Shown here piece after piece: positions 1 through 5,156 of a DNA stretch of 5,648 nucleotides; positions within the stretch are counted from its first letter, which is position 1; every line of letters starts with the position of its first letter. The translations under genes were made by a program, and so were the position numbers. The stretch is from Mucilaginibacter sp. (GTDB taxonomy: Bacteria; Bacteroidota; Bacteroidia; Sphingobacteriales; Sphingobacteriaceae): NCBI GenBank assembly GCA_025934475.1, contig JAICXZ010000249.1, forward strand, positions 1-5,648, read 5' to 3'. The notes beneath the pieces were generated by a model. That model was not told the origin of the DNA. It did no database searches and saw nothing but the letters and a program-made list of their open reading frames with translations.

Positions 1-528
1 CTGGATGAGATCGAACAACTCCATCTAAAAAGCCGTGACACTCTCGACAAGACTGTTTATCGCGTGCCCACTTTTGAGGATATACTGAAACTCTGTAAGG
101 ATAAAATCTACATTTACATCGATTATAAAAAGGCTGATGTTGCAACCGCCTATGCCATGCTCAAAAAATATGGGATGGAAAAGCAGGTGCTGGTTTACAT
201 CAACAACCCGCAACAGTTTGTCGACTGGCGTAAAATTGGTCCCGATATGCCACTAATGGTGAGCTTGCCCAATAACGTCAAAGATGATGCTGGTATGAGG
301 GCTTTTATTTATAAAGCCAAGCCGGATATTTTGGATGGCGGGTGGAAAGAATATTCAGCCGAAATGGTGTCGTCAACTAAGGCGATGCACCTAACCGCGT
401 GGCCGGATATTCAAAGCGCCAACGAGGCCAATGATTGGGAGGCAGCCATTGCCAAAGGGTTTACCGGTTTACAAACCGATCATCCAGCCGCCTTAATCAA
501 ATTTCTGAAAGAAAAAGGACTGCGATAA
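1..528 (+). CDS. Glycerophosphodiester phosphodiesterase family protein, C-terminal part (5' end outside window)
   Basis: The frame is open from base 1 to the TAA at 526-528, giving 175 visible residues. The GTG at 64 is internal to this frame, so the true start lies before the window. GDPD-family TIM barrels hydrolyse glycerophosphodiesters to glycerol-3-phosphate and an alcohol. Visible family features are the RVPTFEDIL segment (residues 21-29, the usual 'PTLEE' helix), the strand IYIYIDYK (36-43) where the family normally has E-x-K, and the closing strand-loop GLQTDHPAAL (156-165), which corresponds to the usual G-hydrophobic-x-TDHP end of the barrel. The N-terminal HRG and E-x-D catalytic motifs are not in view, so activity cannot be judged. 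Asp41 replaces the common Glu in the E-x-K position; I believe this occurs in related Bacteroidota proteins, but I could not check it. The gene converges on the CAP gene with 5 bp between stops and no recognisable hairpin terminator between them. Confidence 0.88.
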   Translation: MDEIEQLHLKSRDTLDKTVYRVPTFEDILKLCKDKIYIYIDYKKADVATAYAMLKKYGMEKQVLVYINNPQQFVDWRKIGPDMPLMVSLPNNVKDDAGMRAFIYKAKPDILDGGWKEYSAEMVSSTKAMHLTAWPDIQSANEANDWEAAIAKGFTGLQTDHPAALIKFLKEKGLR

Positions 529-533
529 GACCG

Positions 534-1103
534 TTAATAGCCTGAGTGTTTTTCGGGGATAATTCGGATGCGTCCGCTTTTGATGAGCGCTTTTTCCCTG
601 GCCGAAAACGGGGTGCGCATACCAAAGTCCTGTACCCAGTAATTACCGGCCCGGGCTACGCCAACTTCCTTAAACCCGGCCGTCATCAGGTTTCGGCAAT
701 GCTCGGGGCTTTTGATCCAGCCATCCATTACTTCTGCAACGCTCATTTGGCCCTGGGCGATATTCTCGCCAACCATATAGCCTTTGTAGCCCTTCAATCC
801 GTAGCCTGCATCCACAACGCGATCTTTTGGCGACAGGCCTTCTTTGCTCATGTGCGAAAAGTATTGCCTCACGAACATGTCGCCGGCATGCTCGTTGGCA
901 GCTTTTTCCAGCAAGTCGTTCCAGGTTAACGGCGGGGCCGGCGGCATGTAGACACTTCCGCAATGGCAGCCCTCAGACCGCAATTTGTTGATCCTCCCGA
1001 GCAGGTCTTTTTTGAAATGCTCTTTGGCCTTGTCCTGGGCGGCGTTTGGTAAACAGGAAAGAAAAAGTGTGAGTGCAATAATACTTGCGAAGAATAATTT
1101 CAT
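534..1103 (-). CDS. Secreted CAP (SCP/PR-1) domain protein
   Basis: This 189-residue protein has an N-terminal export signal (MKLFFASIIALTLFLSC) followed by one CAP domain, roughly residues 33-162. Family motifs seen in order are His72 in NEHAGDM, His84 in YFSHMS, GENIA with Glu113, the W-x-x-SPEH block with His135, the EVGVA strand and YWVQDFG. These form the conserved cavity of bacterial CAP proteins, whose biochemical role is mostly unknown. The export signal is ambiguous: Cys17 follows L-S, like a relaxed lipobox, but -3 is Phe, and signal peptidase I cleavage around residues 20-23 is also possible. Three cysteines (46, 48, 138) could form a disulphide. I chose the ATG at 1103; the frame also has a TTG at 1115, but the signal peptide begins naturally at the ATG. 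The gene lies downstream of the TPR gene on the same strand, but a likely promoter of its own sits about 40 bases before the start. Confidence 0.9.
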   Translation of the reverse strand: MKLFFASIIALTLFLSCLPNAAQDKAKEHFKKDLLGRINKLRSEGCHCGSVYMPPAPPLTWNDLLEKAANEHAGDMFVRQYFSHMSKEGLSPKDRVVDAGYGLKGYKGYMVGENIAQGQMSVAEVMDGWIKSPEHCRNLMTAGFKEVGVARAGNYWVQDFGMRTPFSAREKALIKSGRIRIIPEKHSGY

Positions 1104-1142
1104 AATAATATCCAATTGCTAACCGCGGCAGGTTTAGTTTGT

Positions 1143-1150
1143 CAAAGATA
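1143..1150 (-). promoter_or_regulatory. Candidate Bacteroidota -7 promoter element for the CAP gene
   Basis: The minus strand reads TATCTTTG here, an exact match to the Bacteroidota sigma consensus TAnnTTTG. It lies about 40 bases upstream of the ATG at 1103, which would give a leader of roughly 30-35 nucleotides. It also falls just after the end of the displaced TPR tail (stop at 1156-1158), where a promoter for the next gene would be expected. No clear TTG -33 element is found at the usual 19-21 base distance, which lowers confidence. Confidence 0.45.
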
Positions 1151-1155
1151 AGAAA

Positions 1156-1312
1156 TCAATGTTTTCTTTTGATCAGATTACGCCATCCGCCTTTTCGTTT
1201 GCGCCGGTAAAGTACAAATAAGGCTAACGAGATGACAGCAATGAGTATGATAAGGATTGCGATGAAACCTGCCTGTCTGACGATCCTTGCCCGCAGAGCA
1301 CTTTGCTGCCTA
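1156..1312 (-). pseudogene. Displaced C-terminal membrane anchor of the TPR gene (+1 frame)
   Basis: Read in the +1 frame relative to the TPR gene, the minus strand continues without a stop through a basic, coiled-coil-like lead-in (FDRQQSALRARIVRQA), a hydrophobic segment of about 21 residues (GFIAILIILIAVISLALFVLY) and the tail RRKRKGGWRNLIKRKH, ending with TGA at 1158-1156. A signal peptide ahead of the TPR domain, then a stop-transfer helix with dense Arg/Lys on the cytoplasmic side, is exactly the expected topology. That argues strongly that this is the true C-terminus of the upstream gene and not random sequence. The tail is short, with no kinase or DNA-binding domain after it. Confidence 0.8.
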
Positions 1313-2062
1313 TCAAATAAGCTTTTTTTTGGCCTCTGCTGTCGAGTCGGCTGTTTTAATGCGGGCCATCAGGGCTTTTTCCTCGGCTTTTTTTATGCTA
1401 TCGTCTATCGCGAGATGACGTTTCAGCGCACTGGCTGATTTGGCAGGATTATCCATCCGCGTATAAAGCATGGCATAACCCAGCTGCACCTGCGATTCCT
1501 GCTGCGCAAAATGATTAAGGGTCGAAAGCTGCAGGGCTTCCTTTAAATCGCGTATGGCAAGGCTATAGTCTTTAATATCTCTTTTTACACTTGCCAGTTC
1601 GACGAGGGAAGTGATGATATTAGGAACATCATTCTTGATGCGGGATATAGAATTGGATTGCAAAACGAACCACTTAGCCTGTGCGTACTTCTTTTGGGCG
1701 TGATAAACGATAGCCAGGCGATCAAAGCACTCCCTGAGACCAACACTATCATTCAACCTCGAAAAATAGTGCAGTGCCGACATGGTGTTCTTCAAGGCCG
1801 CTTCCTGGTATTCGGTACGGGTCTTTTTATTGGATACAGTGTCATACCTCATATACTGTATCGCAATGCGGGTGTAGATCTGACCTTTGAGCGAATCGTT
1901 GCTGTAAGCCAGCTGATGCTTCAAACTGTCGACATTGTTGATAGACAGATTGACCTTTTGCTTTAGAGTATCGGTTTTGTCGGCAGCAAAAACAGCTATG
2001 CTGCAAAACAACAGGGCTAAAAACGAAACGTATTTTCTTGTGAAAGACACAGGCATATTCAT
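1313..2062 (-). CDS. Exported TPR-repeat protein, apparently truncated by a frameshift at an A8 run
   Basis: The frame gives 249 residues from the ATG at 2062; a second ATG at 2056 is also possible. An N-terminal signal peptide (residues 1-26) ends in the cleavage-like site VFA-AD. The rest is helical and repeat-like, with TPR-type helix pairs around residues 60-75, 108-140, 148-180 and 190-222, followed by a charged coiled-coil-like stretch at 223-246. This matches the periplasmic TPR sensor halves common in Bacteroidota. The protein stops three codons after a run of eight A residues in the coding strand (1330-1323 on the + coordinates). With one base fewer in that run, the frame would continue for 57 codons through a strong membrane helix to a stop at 1156-1158, giving a 301-residue type I membrane protein. 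The gene is therefore probably frameshifted in this sequence, slippage-expressed, or affected by a homopolymer read error. Its ligand and partner are not recognisable. No TAnnTTTG element was found upstream. Confidence 0.85.
   Translation of the reverse strand: MNMPVSFTRKYVSFLALLFCSIAVFAADKTDTLKQKVNLSINNVDSLKHQLAYSNDSLKGQIYTRIAIQYMRYDTVSNKKTRTEYQEAALKNTMSALHYFSRLNDSVGLRECFDRLAIVYHAQKKYAQAKWFVLQSNSISRIKNDVPNIITSLVELASVKRDIKDYSLAIRDLKEALQLSTLNHFAQQESQVQLGYAMLYTRMDNPAKSASALKRHLAIDDSIKKAEEKALMARIKTADSTAEAKKKLI
1323..1330 (-). repeat. Homopolymer run A8 (coding strand), slippage-prone site
   Basis: Eight consecutive T on the + strand, A8 in the TPR gene's sense strand, lie at the point where the TPR frame and the membrane-anchor frame part. 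Runs of this kind are known sites for replication slippage, RNA polymerase slippage and sequencing indels. A length of seven would join the two frames. Confidence 0.9.
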
Positions 2063-2119
2063 AAGCTTGATAACTGTGGAATATCAAACCCTGTGCCTTA
2101 AGGACAAAAAATCGGGTGG

Positions 2120-2140
2120 TTATAAAAATTTGTTTTATAA
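2120..2140. repeat. AT-only inverted repeat in the intergenic spacer
   Basis: TTATAAAA and its exact complement TTTTATAA flank the 5-base loop ATTTG, about 60 bases before the TPR start and about 115 bases after the PAP2 gene's stop. It could be a weak operator or part of a factor-dependent 3' end. With no G or C in the stem it is a poor intrinsic terminator, and such repeats arise by chance in AT-rich spacers. Apart from this I see nothing definite in the 192-bp gap between the two genes: no GC hairpin with a T tract and no exact TAnnTTTG on the minus strand. Confidence 0.35.
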
Positions 2141-2254
2141 AATAATCATTTAAAGCTATTTATAACGAAATAACTAAAGTTTGTTCCGGTCGAAGACAAT
2201 TTGAATCCCGAAAAAGGGTAGTATGGATTTTAGTACAAAGAATTCCCCAATGCG

Positions 2255-3196
2255 CTACTTTCTGATCAGGCTTTCGTACCTATCCAGAAACCGTTTGAAC
2301 CAGCCCCAATTTGATTTTAGCACGTTAAAGAGAACAATACCTGCTGATGCGCAAAGAATCCCTGCCAGTACATCCAATATATAATGATGACTGGTATAAA
2401 CTGCGCCAAACCAAATCCCCGCTGTTACTATACCGAAAATAACGCTAGCTACAATCATCCGGTTTTTAACAGCATAGTAGAAAACCACAATAGGGTAGGC
2501 TGAATGCAATGAGGGCATTGCCGCAAACACGTTTGAGCCTTTGGTATAAATGCTCTTGAAGATAGGGGTGTTGAAGTAGTTATCAAAGCGCCCCAGTCCG
2601 GCTATGCCTTCGTGCATGTTGGTGTGCAGTACATTTCCGTAATCCTGCATATACCAGGGTGGAGCAGCCGGGTAGGTGTAATAGATAATGAATCCCAGGA
2701 TATTGATCAAAACAAAGCTTATCAGGAAGTACAAACATTGCTGGCGATTGACAACAAACAGGTAAATACCAAAGCCAAAAGGAACCGGGATCCAGCATAA
2801 ATAAAAAAGACCCGACATCACGTCCAGAAAAGTAGTGCTGTGCAGTTTCAGGTATTCATTAGGAGTCAGGATAGTCCCGTCTGTATGTATCCCAAACAGA
2901 TGCTTTTCTGCATTGTACAAGTCAGCGATATGTACTGCGTTAAAATTGTAGTTGGGAACGGCCTTCATGTAATCGAAGATGATCCAATAAACCACGAAGG
3001 TGAGATATGCCATTAAAAACTTGCGCGTGCCGTCCGTCATATAGAACAACACATTGGCAGCCAATACAAATACTACCTGGTCGCCTTTGAAGCCAACCAC
3101 AAAATAGGACAGCACCCAATAGGCTATAGATAAAAGCGAGATAACAATTACAGACCGGGGATTAACTGTAATGCCATGACTGACATTATTTCCCAT
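2255..3196 (-). CDS. PAP2/AUR1-like membrane protein, probable inositol phosphorylceramide synthase
   Basis: This 313-residue polytopic membrane protein has about six hydrophobic segments. It carries the AUR1-type version of the PAP2 phosphotransferase motifs: YPAAPPWY at 175-182, FAAMPSLHSAYP at 224-235 with His231, and YTSHHYILDVLAG at 267-279 with His271 and Asp275. The His, His, Asp spacing (H-x3-D in the last motif) matches the catalytic triad of yeast Aur1, which moves phosphoinositol from phosphatidylinositol to ceramide. The upstream block around residues 75-102 (VPNYNFNAVHIADLYNAEK) is also, in my recollection, typical of the bacterial AUR1-like group. The active site would face the periplasm. 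It is the last gene of a four-gene block and its ATG overlaps the end of the hydroxylase gene by 11 bp, which suggests translational coupling; AAAAGGC precedes the ATG. Its place beside a PI-phosphate-synthase-like gene supports the inositol sphingolipid reading. A general lipid phosphatase or other phosphosphingolipid synthase remains possible. Confidence 0.82.
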   Translation of the reverse strand: MGNNVSHGITVNPRSVIVISLLSIAYWVLSYFVVGFKGDQVVFVLAANVLFYMTDGTRKFLMAYLTFVVYWIIFDYMKAVPNYNFNAVHIADLYNAEKHLFGIHTDGTILTPNEYLKLHSTTFLDVMSGLFYLCWIPVPFGFGIYLFVVNRQQCLYFLISFVLINILGFIIYYTYPAAPPWYMQDYGNVLHTNMHEGIAGLGRFDNYFNTPIFKSIYTKGSNVFAAMPSLHSAYPIVVFYYAVKNRMIVASVIFGIVTAGIWFGAVYTSHHYILDVLAGILCASAGIVLFNVLKSNWGWFKRFLDRYESLIRK

Positions 3197-3821
3197 TTGC
3201 CTTTTTGATAAAGTCTGAGCGGAAAACTTTGTCCCACAGCGGCGAGCTTACGCCATAACCTCTATCAGCATCCTGGTAGTGATGCAGCATGTGATGCTGT
3301 TTGATCTTTTTCCAGATGTTTCCCTTAAAGTTGAAATGATGGATCGCATAGTGCGTCATATCATAAAAAAGGTAGCCAAGAATAAAGCCAGGGAAAAATG
3401 CATAAACATCGCCAACAGGTAAAATAGCCCTGAAAAGGAAATAAAAACCGGTAGCCAGGGGAATACTTACCGAAGGTGGAAGTACCAAACGTTTAGCGTC
3501 GCTTGGATAATCGTGGTGTACGCCGTGAAATATGAAGTGTATCCTTTGTGCCCATGGCTTGTCTGGCGGGGCATAATGGAATACAAAGCGATGCATTACA
3601 TATTCGGTAAAAGTCCAGATAAACAGGCCCAGTGCAAAATAGCCAATGAAGTTTAATGCGGGGATGCCAACCTGGAAAAATGACCAATAGGTGCAAAACA
3701 GGATCACTGGTACGAAAATAAAGACAGGCACCAGGTAATGCACCTTGGAGAGTACCTCAAGAAAGTCGTTCTTAAACATTCTCACAGATTCCTGTGAGTT
3801 CGAAACATATTTCTTTTTCAT
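3186..3821 (-). CDS. Fatty acid hydroxylase (FA2H/Scs7-like), probable ceramide 2-hydroxylase
   Basis: This is a 211-residue membrane protein of the fatty acid hydroxylase/sterol desaturase superfamily. Its histidine clusters are HRFVFH (77-82), HFIFHGVHH (95-103), HYAIHH (157-162) and HHMLHH (176-181), the di-metal ligand pattern of Scs7/FA2H. It has hydrophobic segments around 29-50, 54-74, 118-135 and 138-156. Eukaryotic members 2-hydroxylate the acyl chain of ceramides; the cytochrome b5 domain of yeast Scs7 is absent, so a separate electron donor would be needed. I chose the ATG at 3821: an in-frame TTG at 3845 would add eight residues and overlap the previous gene, whereas the ATG starts 4 bases after that gene's TGA and has GAGG just ahead of it. 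The neighbouring sphingolipid-type genes make ceramide the likely substrate, although carotenoid or sterol-like substrates occur elsewhere in the superfamily. Confidence 0.85.
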   Translation of the reverse strand: MKKKYVSNSQESVRMFKNDFLEVLSKVHYLVPVFIFVPVILFCTYWSFFQVGIPALNFIGYFALGLFIWTFTEYVMHRFVFHYAPPDKPWAQRIHFIFHGVHHDYPSDAKRLVLPPSVSIPLATGFYFLFRAILPVGDVYAFFPGFILGYLFYDMTHYAIHHFNFKGNIWKKIKQHHMLHHYQDADRGYGVSSPLWDKVFRSDFIKKANGK

Positions 3822-3825
3822 CGCC

Positions 3826-4389
3826 TCATGGTTTAAAACGTTCAACCATCTCTTTACCAGTTTGCGGATCGGTTCCCTTCACTTCTACATATGGAACATT
3901 GGGGAACCAGAACGTACCGCCCTGAACTCTCACAAAAATACTGCTGAGTATTGCCTGTTTTTGTGAAATGGATGCAAATATACGATATTTTCCGTCAGGT
4001 GCCTTCTTTAGTGTCAGCGGAAATTTTTTGTACGACACAAAACGAATGTCATAATCGCCATTTCCCAGCGACTTGCTGGTAAGTCCATAGGCAAATTTAC
4101 GCTGAATAAAATTGAGGTCCTCTTTTTGTCCTCTTTCGTTATATTTTATCCAATACACCTTAACCGGCTCGTCAGCATCAGGTTCTCCGTTCGAACCCAT
4201 ATTGATGTCGTACACGATGGTATTGGAATTGGGGTCGCGCTGCACATAAAACAACCTTTGCGCAGTAACCGGTGGTTTCGGAAAGTTTACCGGCGCCTTT
4301 GCCGAGTCGGTGTGCTTACTACCTCCATCGGCATAGACTGAGCCGGTGAGGATCATTAAAATAAAAGCTGGTATAAGGGATAATCGCAT
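3826..4389 (-). CDS. Exported DUF4833 family protein
   Basis: The 187-residue protein has a signal peptide ending near residue 20 (SVYA-DGG), so it acts in the periplasm or at the outer membrane. After a Pro/Lys-rich linker, the mature part matches what I recall of DUF4833: LFYVQRDPNSNTIVYDIN, then VYWIKYNERGQKEDLN, then KFAYGL, then a beta-rich second half with WFPNVPYVEV near the end. No catalytic motif can be recognised. As I remember it, a DUF4833 gene also sits in the Bacteroides inositol-lipid locus, so the association with this pathway seems conserved, but its role is unknown to me. Candidates are lipid handling in the periplasm or the dephosphorylation step that has no other enzyme here; both are guesses. 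It lies 15 bp after the phosphotransferase gene and 4 bp before the hydroxylase gene. Confidence 0.8.
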   Translation of the reverse strand: MRLSLIPAFILMILTGSVYADGGSKHTDSAKAPVNFPKPPVTAQRLFYVQRDPNSNTIVYDINMGSNGEPDADEPVKVYWIKYNERGQKEDLNFIQRKFAYGLTSKSLGNGDYDIRFVSYKKFPLTLKKAPDGKYRIFASISQKQAILSSIFVRVQGGTFWFPNVPYVEVKGTDPQTGKEMVERFKP

Positions 4390-4404
4390 CAGAAGGATAT
4401 TGTA

Positions 4405-5121
4405 TTAATTCTTATTCTTTTCTTCAAGAGCCTTTTTGGCATCAACCAGGCGTCTGAAAGCAGTTATATTAGTAAGGAATGCCAGGGCCACAATGGGGAA
4501 GGTGAATATGGACATGGTTTCAAAAACGTGAAACCTGATTCCCGGAACCCATAGTTTGTAGTCGCCGCCAATGTAGATCGACACGATGCCGCATAGCAAG
4601 GCAAAAAAACCAATGGTTACCACACGCTCGGGGCGCTGCATCAATCCTCCTTTAATTTCAACGCCCAGCCCCTCGGCACGGGCCCGTACGTAGCTTACCA
4701 TCATAGAGCCGATAAGCGCAACAAAGGCAAAAATTGAGCTTAGAAAATAGTGGTGGGCCACCAGGTAATAGCATATGCCCAGGAACATCACCAGTTCGCT
4801 GTAACGATCAAGGACTGAATCATACAGTGCGCCAAATGTCGATTTCATATTCCCAAGGCGGGCAACCTGGCCATCAAGCATGTCGAATAAACCGGCAAAA
4901 AGTATCAAACCGCCAGCCCAACCCACATAGGATAGATCACCGCGATTACCTTCCTCAGCACCGATTATAAAGATGACCGCCACACCAACGTTCAGTACAA
5001 AACCGATAGTAGTTACCACGTTTGGTGTAAGTCCGATCTTGATCAATACTTTCACAACCGGGTCAATGATCTTGTAGATGCCCAATTGCAGGCTGGTTCT
5101 TAAAGATGTTTGATGTGCCAT
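4405..5121 (-). CDS. CDP-alcohol phosphatidyltransferase, probable phosphatidylinositol-phosphate synthase
   Basis: This 238-residue inner-membrane enzyme has the complete CDP-alcohol phosphotransferase signature at 80-105: D80-x2-D83-G84-x2-A87-R88-x8-G97-x3-D101-x3-D105. The four Asp residues bind the metal ions and the CDP-lipid. A TPNVVTT motif (32-38) precedes the first long helix. Two further blocks, VSYVRARAE (142-150) and RPERVV (163-168) separated by a Gly-rich loop, closely resemble the inositol-phosphate-binding region of actinobacterial PI-phosphate synthases (PgsA1 type). The inferred reaction is CDP-diacylglycerol plus inositol 3-phosphate to PI-phosphate and CMP. Other headgroup specificities (glycerol-phosphate, inositol) cannot be excluded from motifs alone. 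It is the first gene of the lipid block. The 35 bp before its ATG are AT-rich and have neither an exact TAnnTTTG element nor a clear ribosome binding site, so it may be co-transcribed with the DUF5686 gene upstream. Confidence 0.85.
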   Translation of the reverse strand: MAHQTSLRTSLQLGIYKIIDPVVKVLIKIGLTPNVVTTIGFVLNVGVAVIFIIGAEEGNRGDLSYVGWAGGLILFAGLFDMLDGQVARLGNMKSTFGALYDSVLDRYSELVMFLGICYYLVAHHYFLSSIFAFVALIGSMMVSYVRARAEGLGVEIKGGLMQRPERVVTIGFFALLCGIVSIYIGGDYKLWVPGIRFHVFETMSIFTFPIVALAFLTNITAFRRLVDAKKALEEKNKN

Positions 5122-5156
5122 TGTTAAAGTAAACTTTTAAATAATCTTTTGTTTCG

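Noticed and set aside
64..66. GTG at 64 as the start of the GDPD-family gene.
   Set aside because: The frame is open to base 1 and the residues before the GTG continue the family sequence, so the gene is cut by the window edge.
546..929. Open frame of 127 codons on the + strand, antisense to the CAP gene.
   Set aside because: The minus-strand protein has every CAP motif, while the + strand translation shows no family features; it is a shadow frame.
1104..1115. TTG at 1115 as the CAP gene start.
   Set aside because: It adds only MDII ahead of a normal signal peptide that begins at the ATG at 1103.
1232..1438. Small + strand open frame over the TPR 3' end and the gap after it.
   Set aside because: It lies opposite the coherent membrane helix and TPR coding sequence on the minus strand and has no recognisable protein features of its own.
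1935..2153. 72-codon + strand frame running from the TPR 5' end into the spacer.
   Set aside because: Most of it is antisense to the signal peptide region of the TPR gene; no promoter or ribosome site supports it.
2209..2219. CCC-GAAAA-AGGG-like hairpin considered as the terminator of the lipid block.
   Set aside because: The stem is only about three base pairs and is not followed by a T tract on the minus strand.
3822..3845. TTG at 3845 as the start of the hydroxylase, overlapping the DUF4833 gene by 20 bp.
   Set aside because: The ATG at 3821 gives the expected N-terminus, has GAGG just upstream and avoids the overlap.
5126..5137. AAAGT/ACTTT inverted repeat before the phosphotransferase gene.
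   Set aside because: The 5-bp arms are separated by only two bases in very AT-rich sequence; this is expected by chance.
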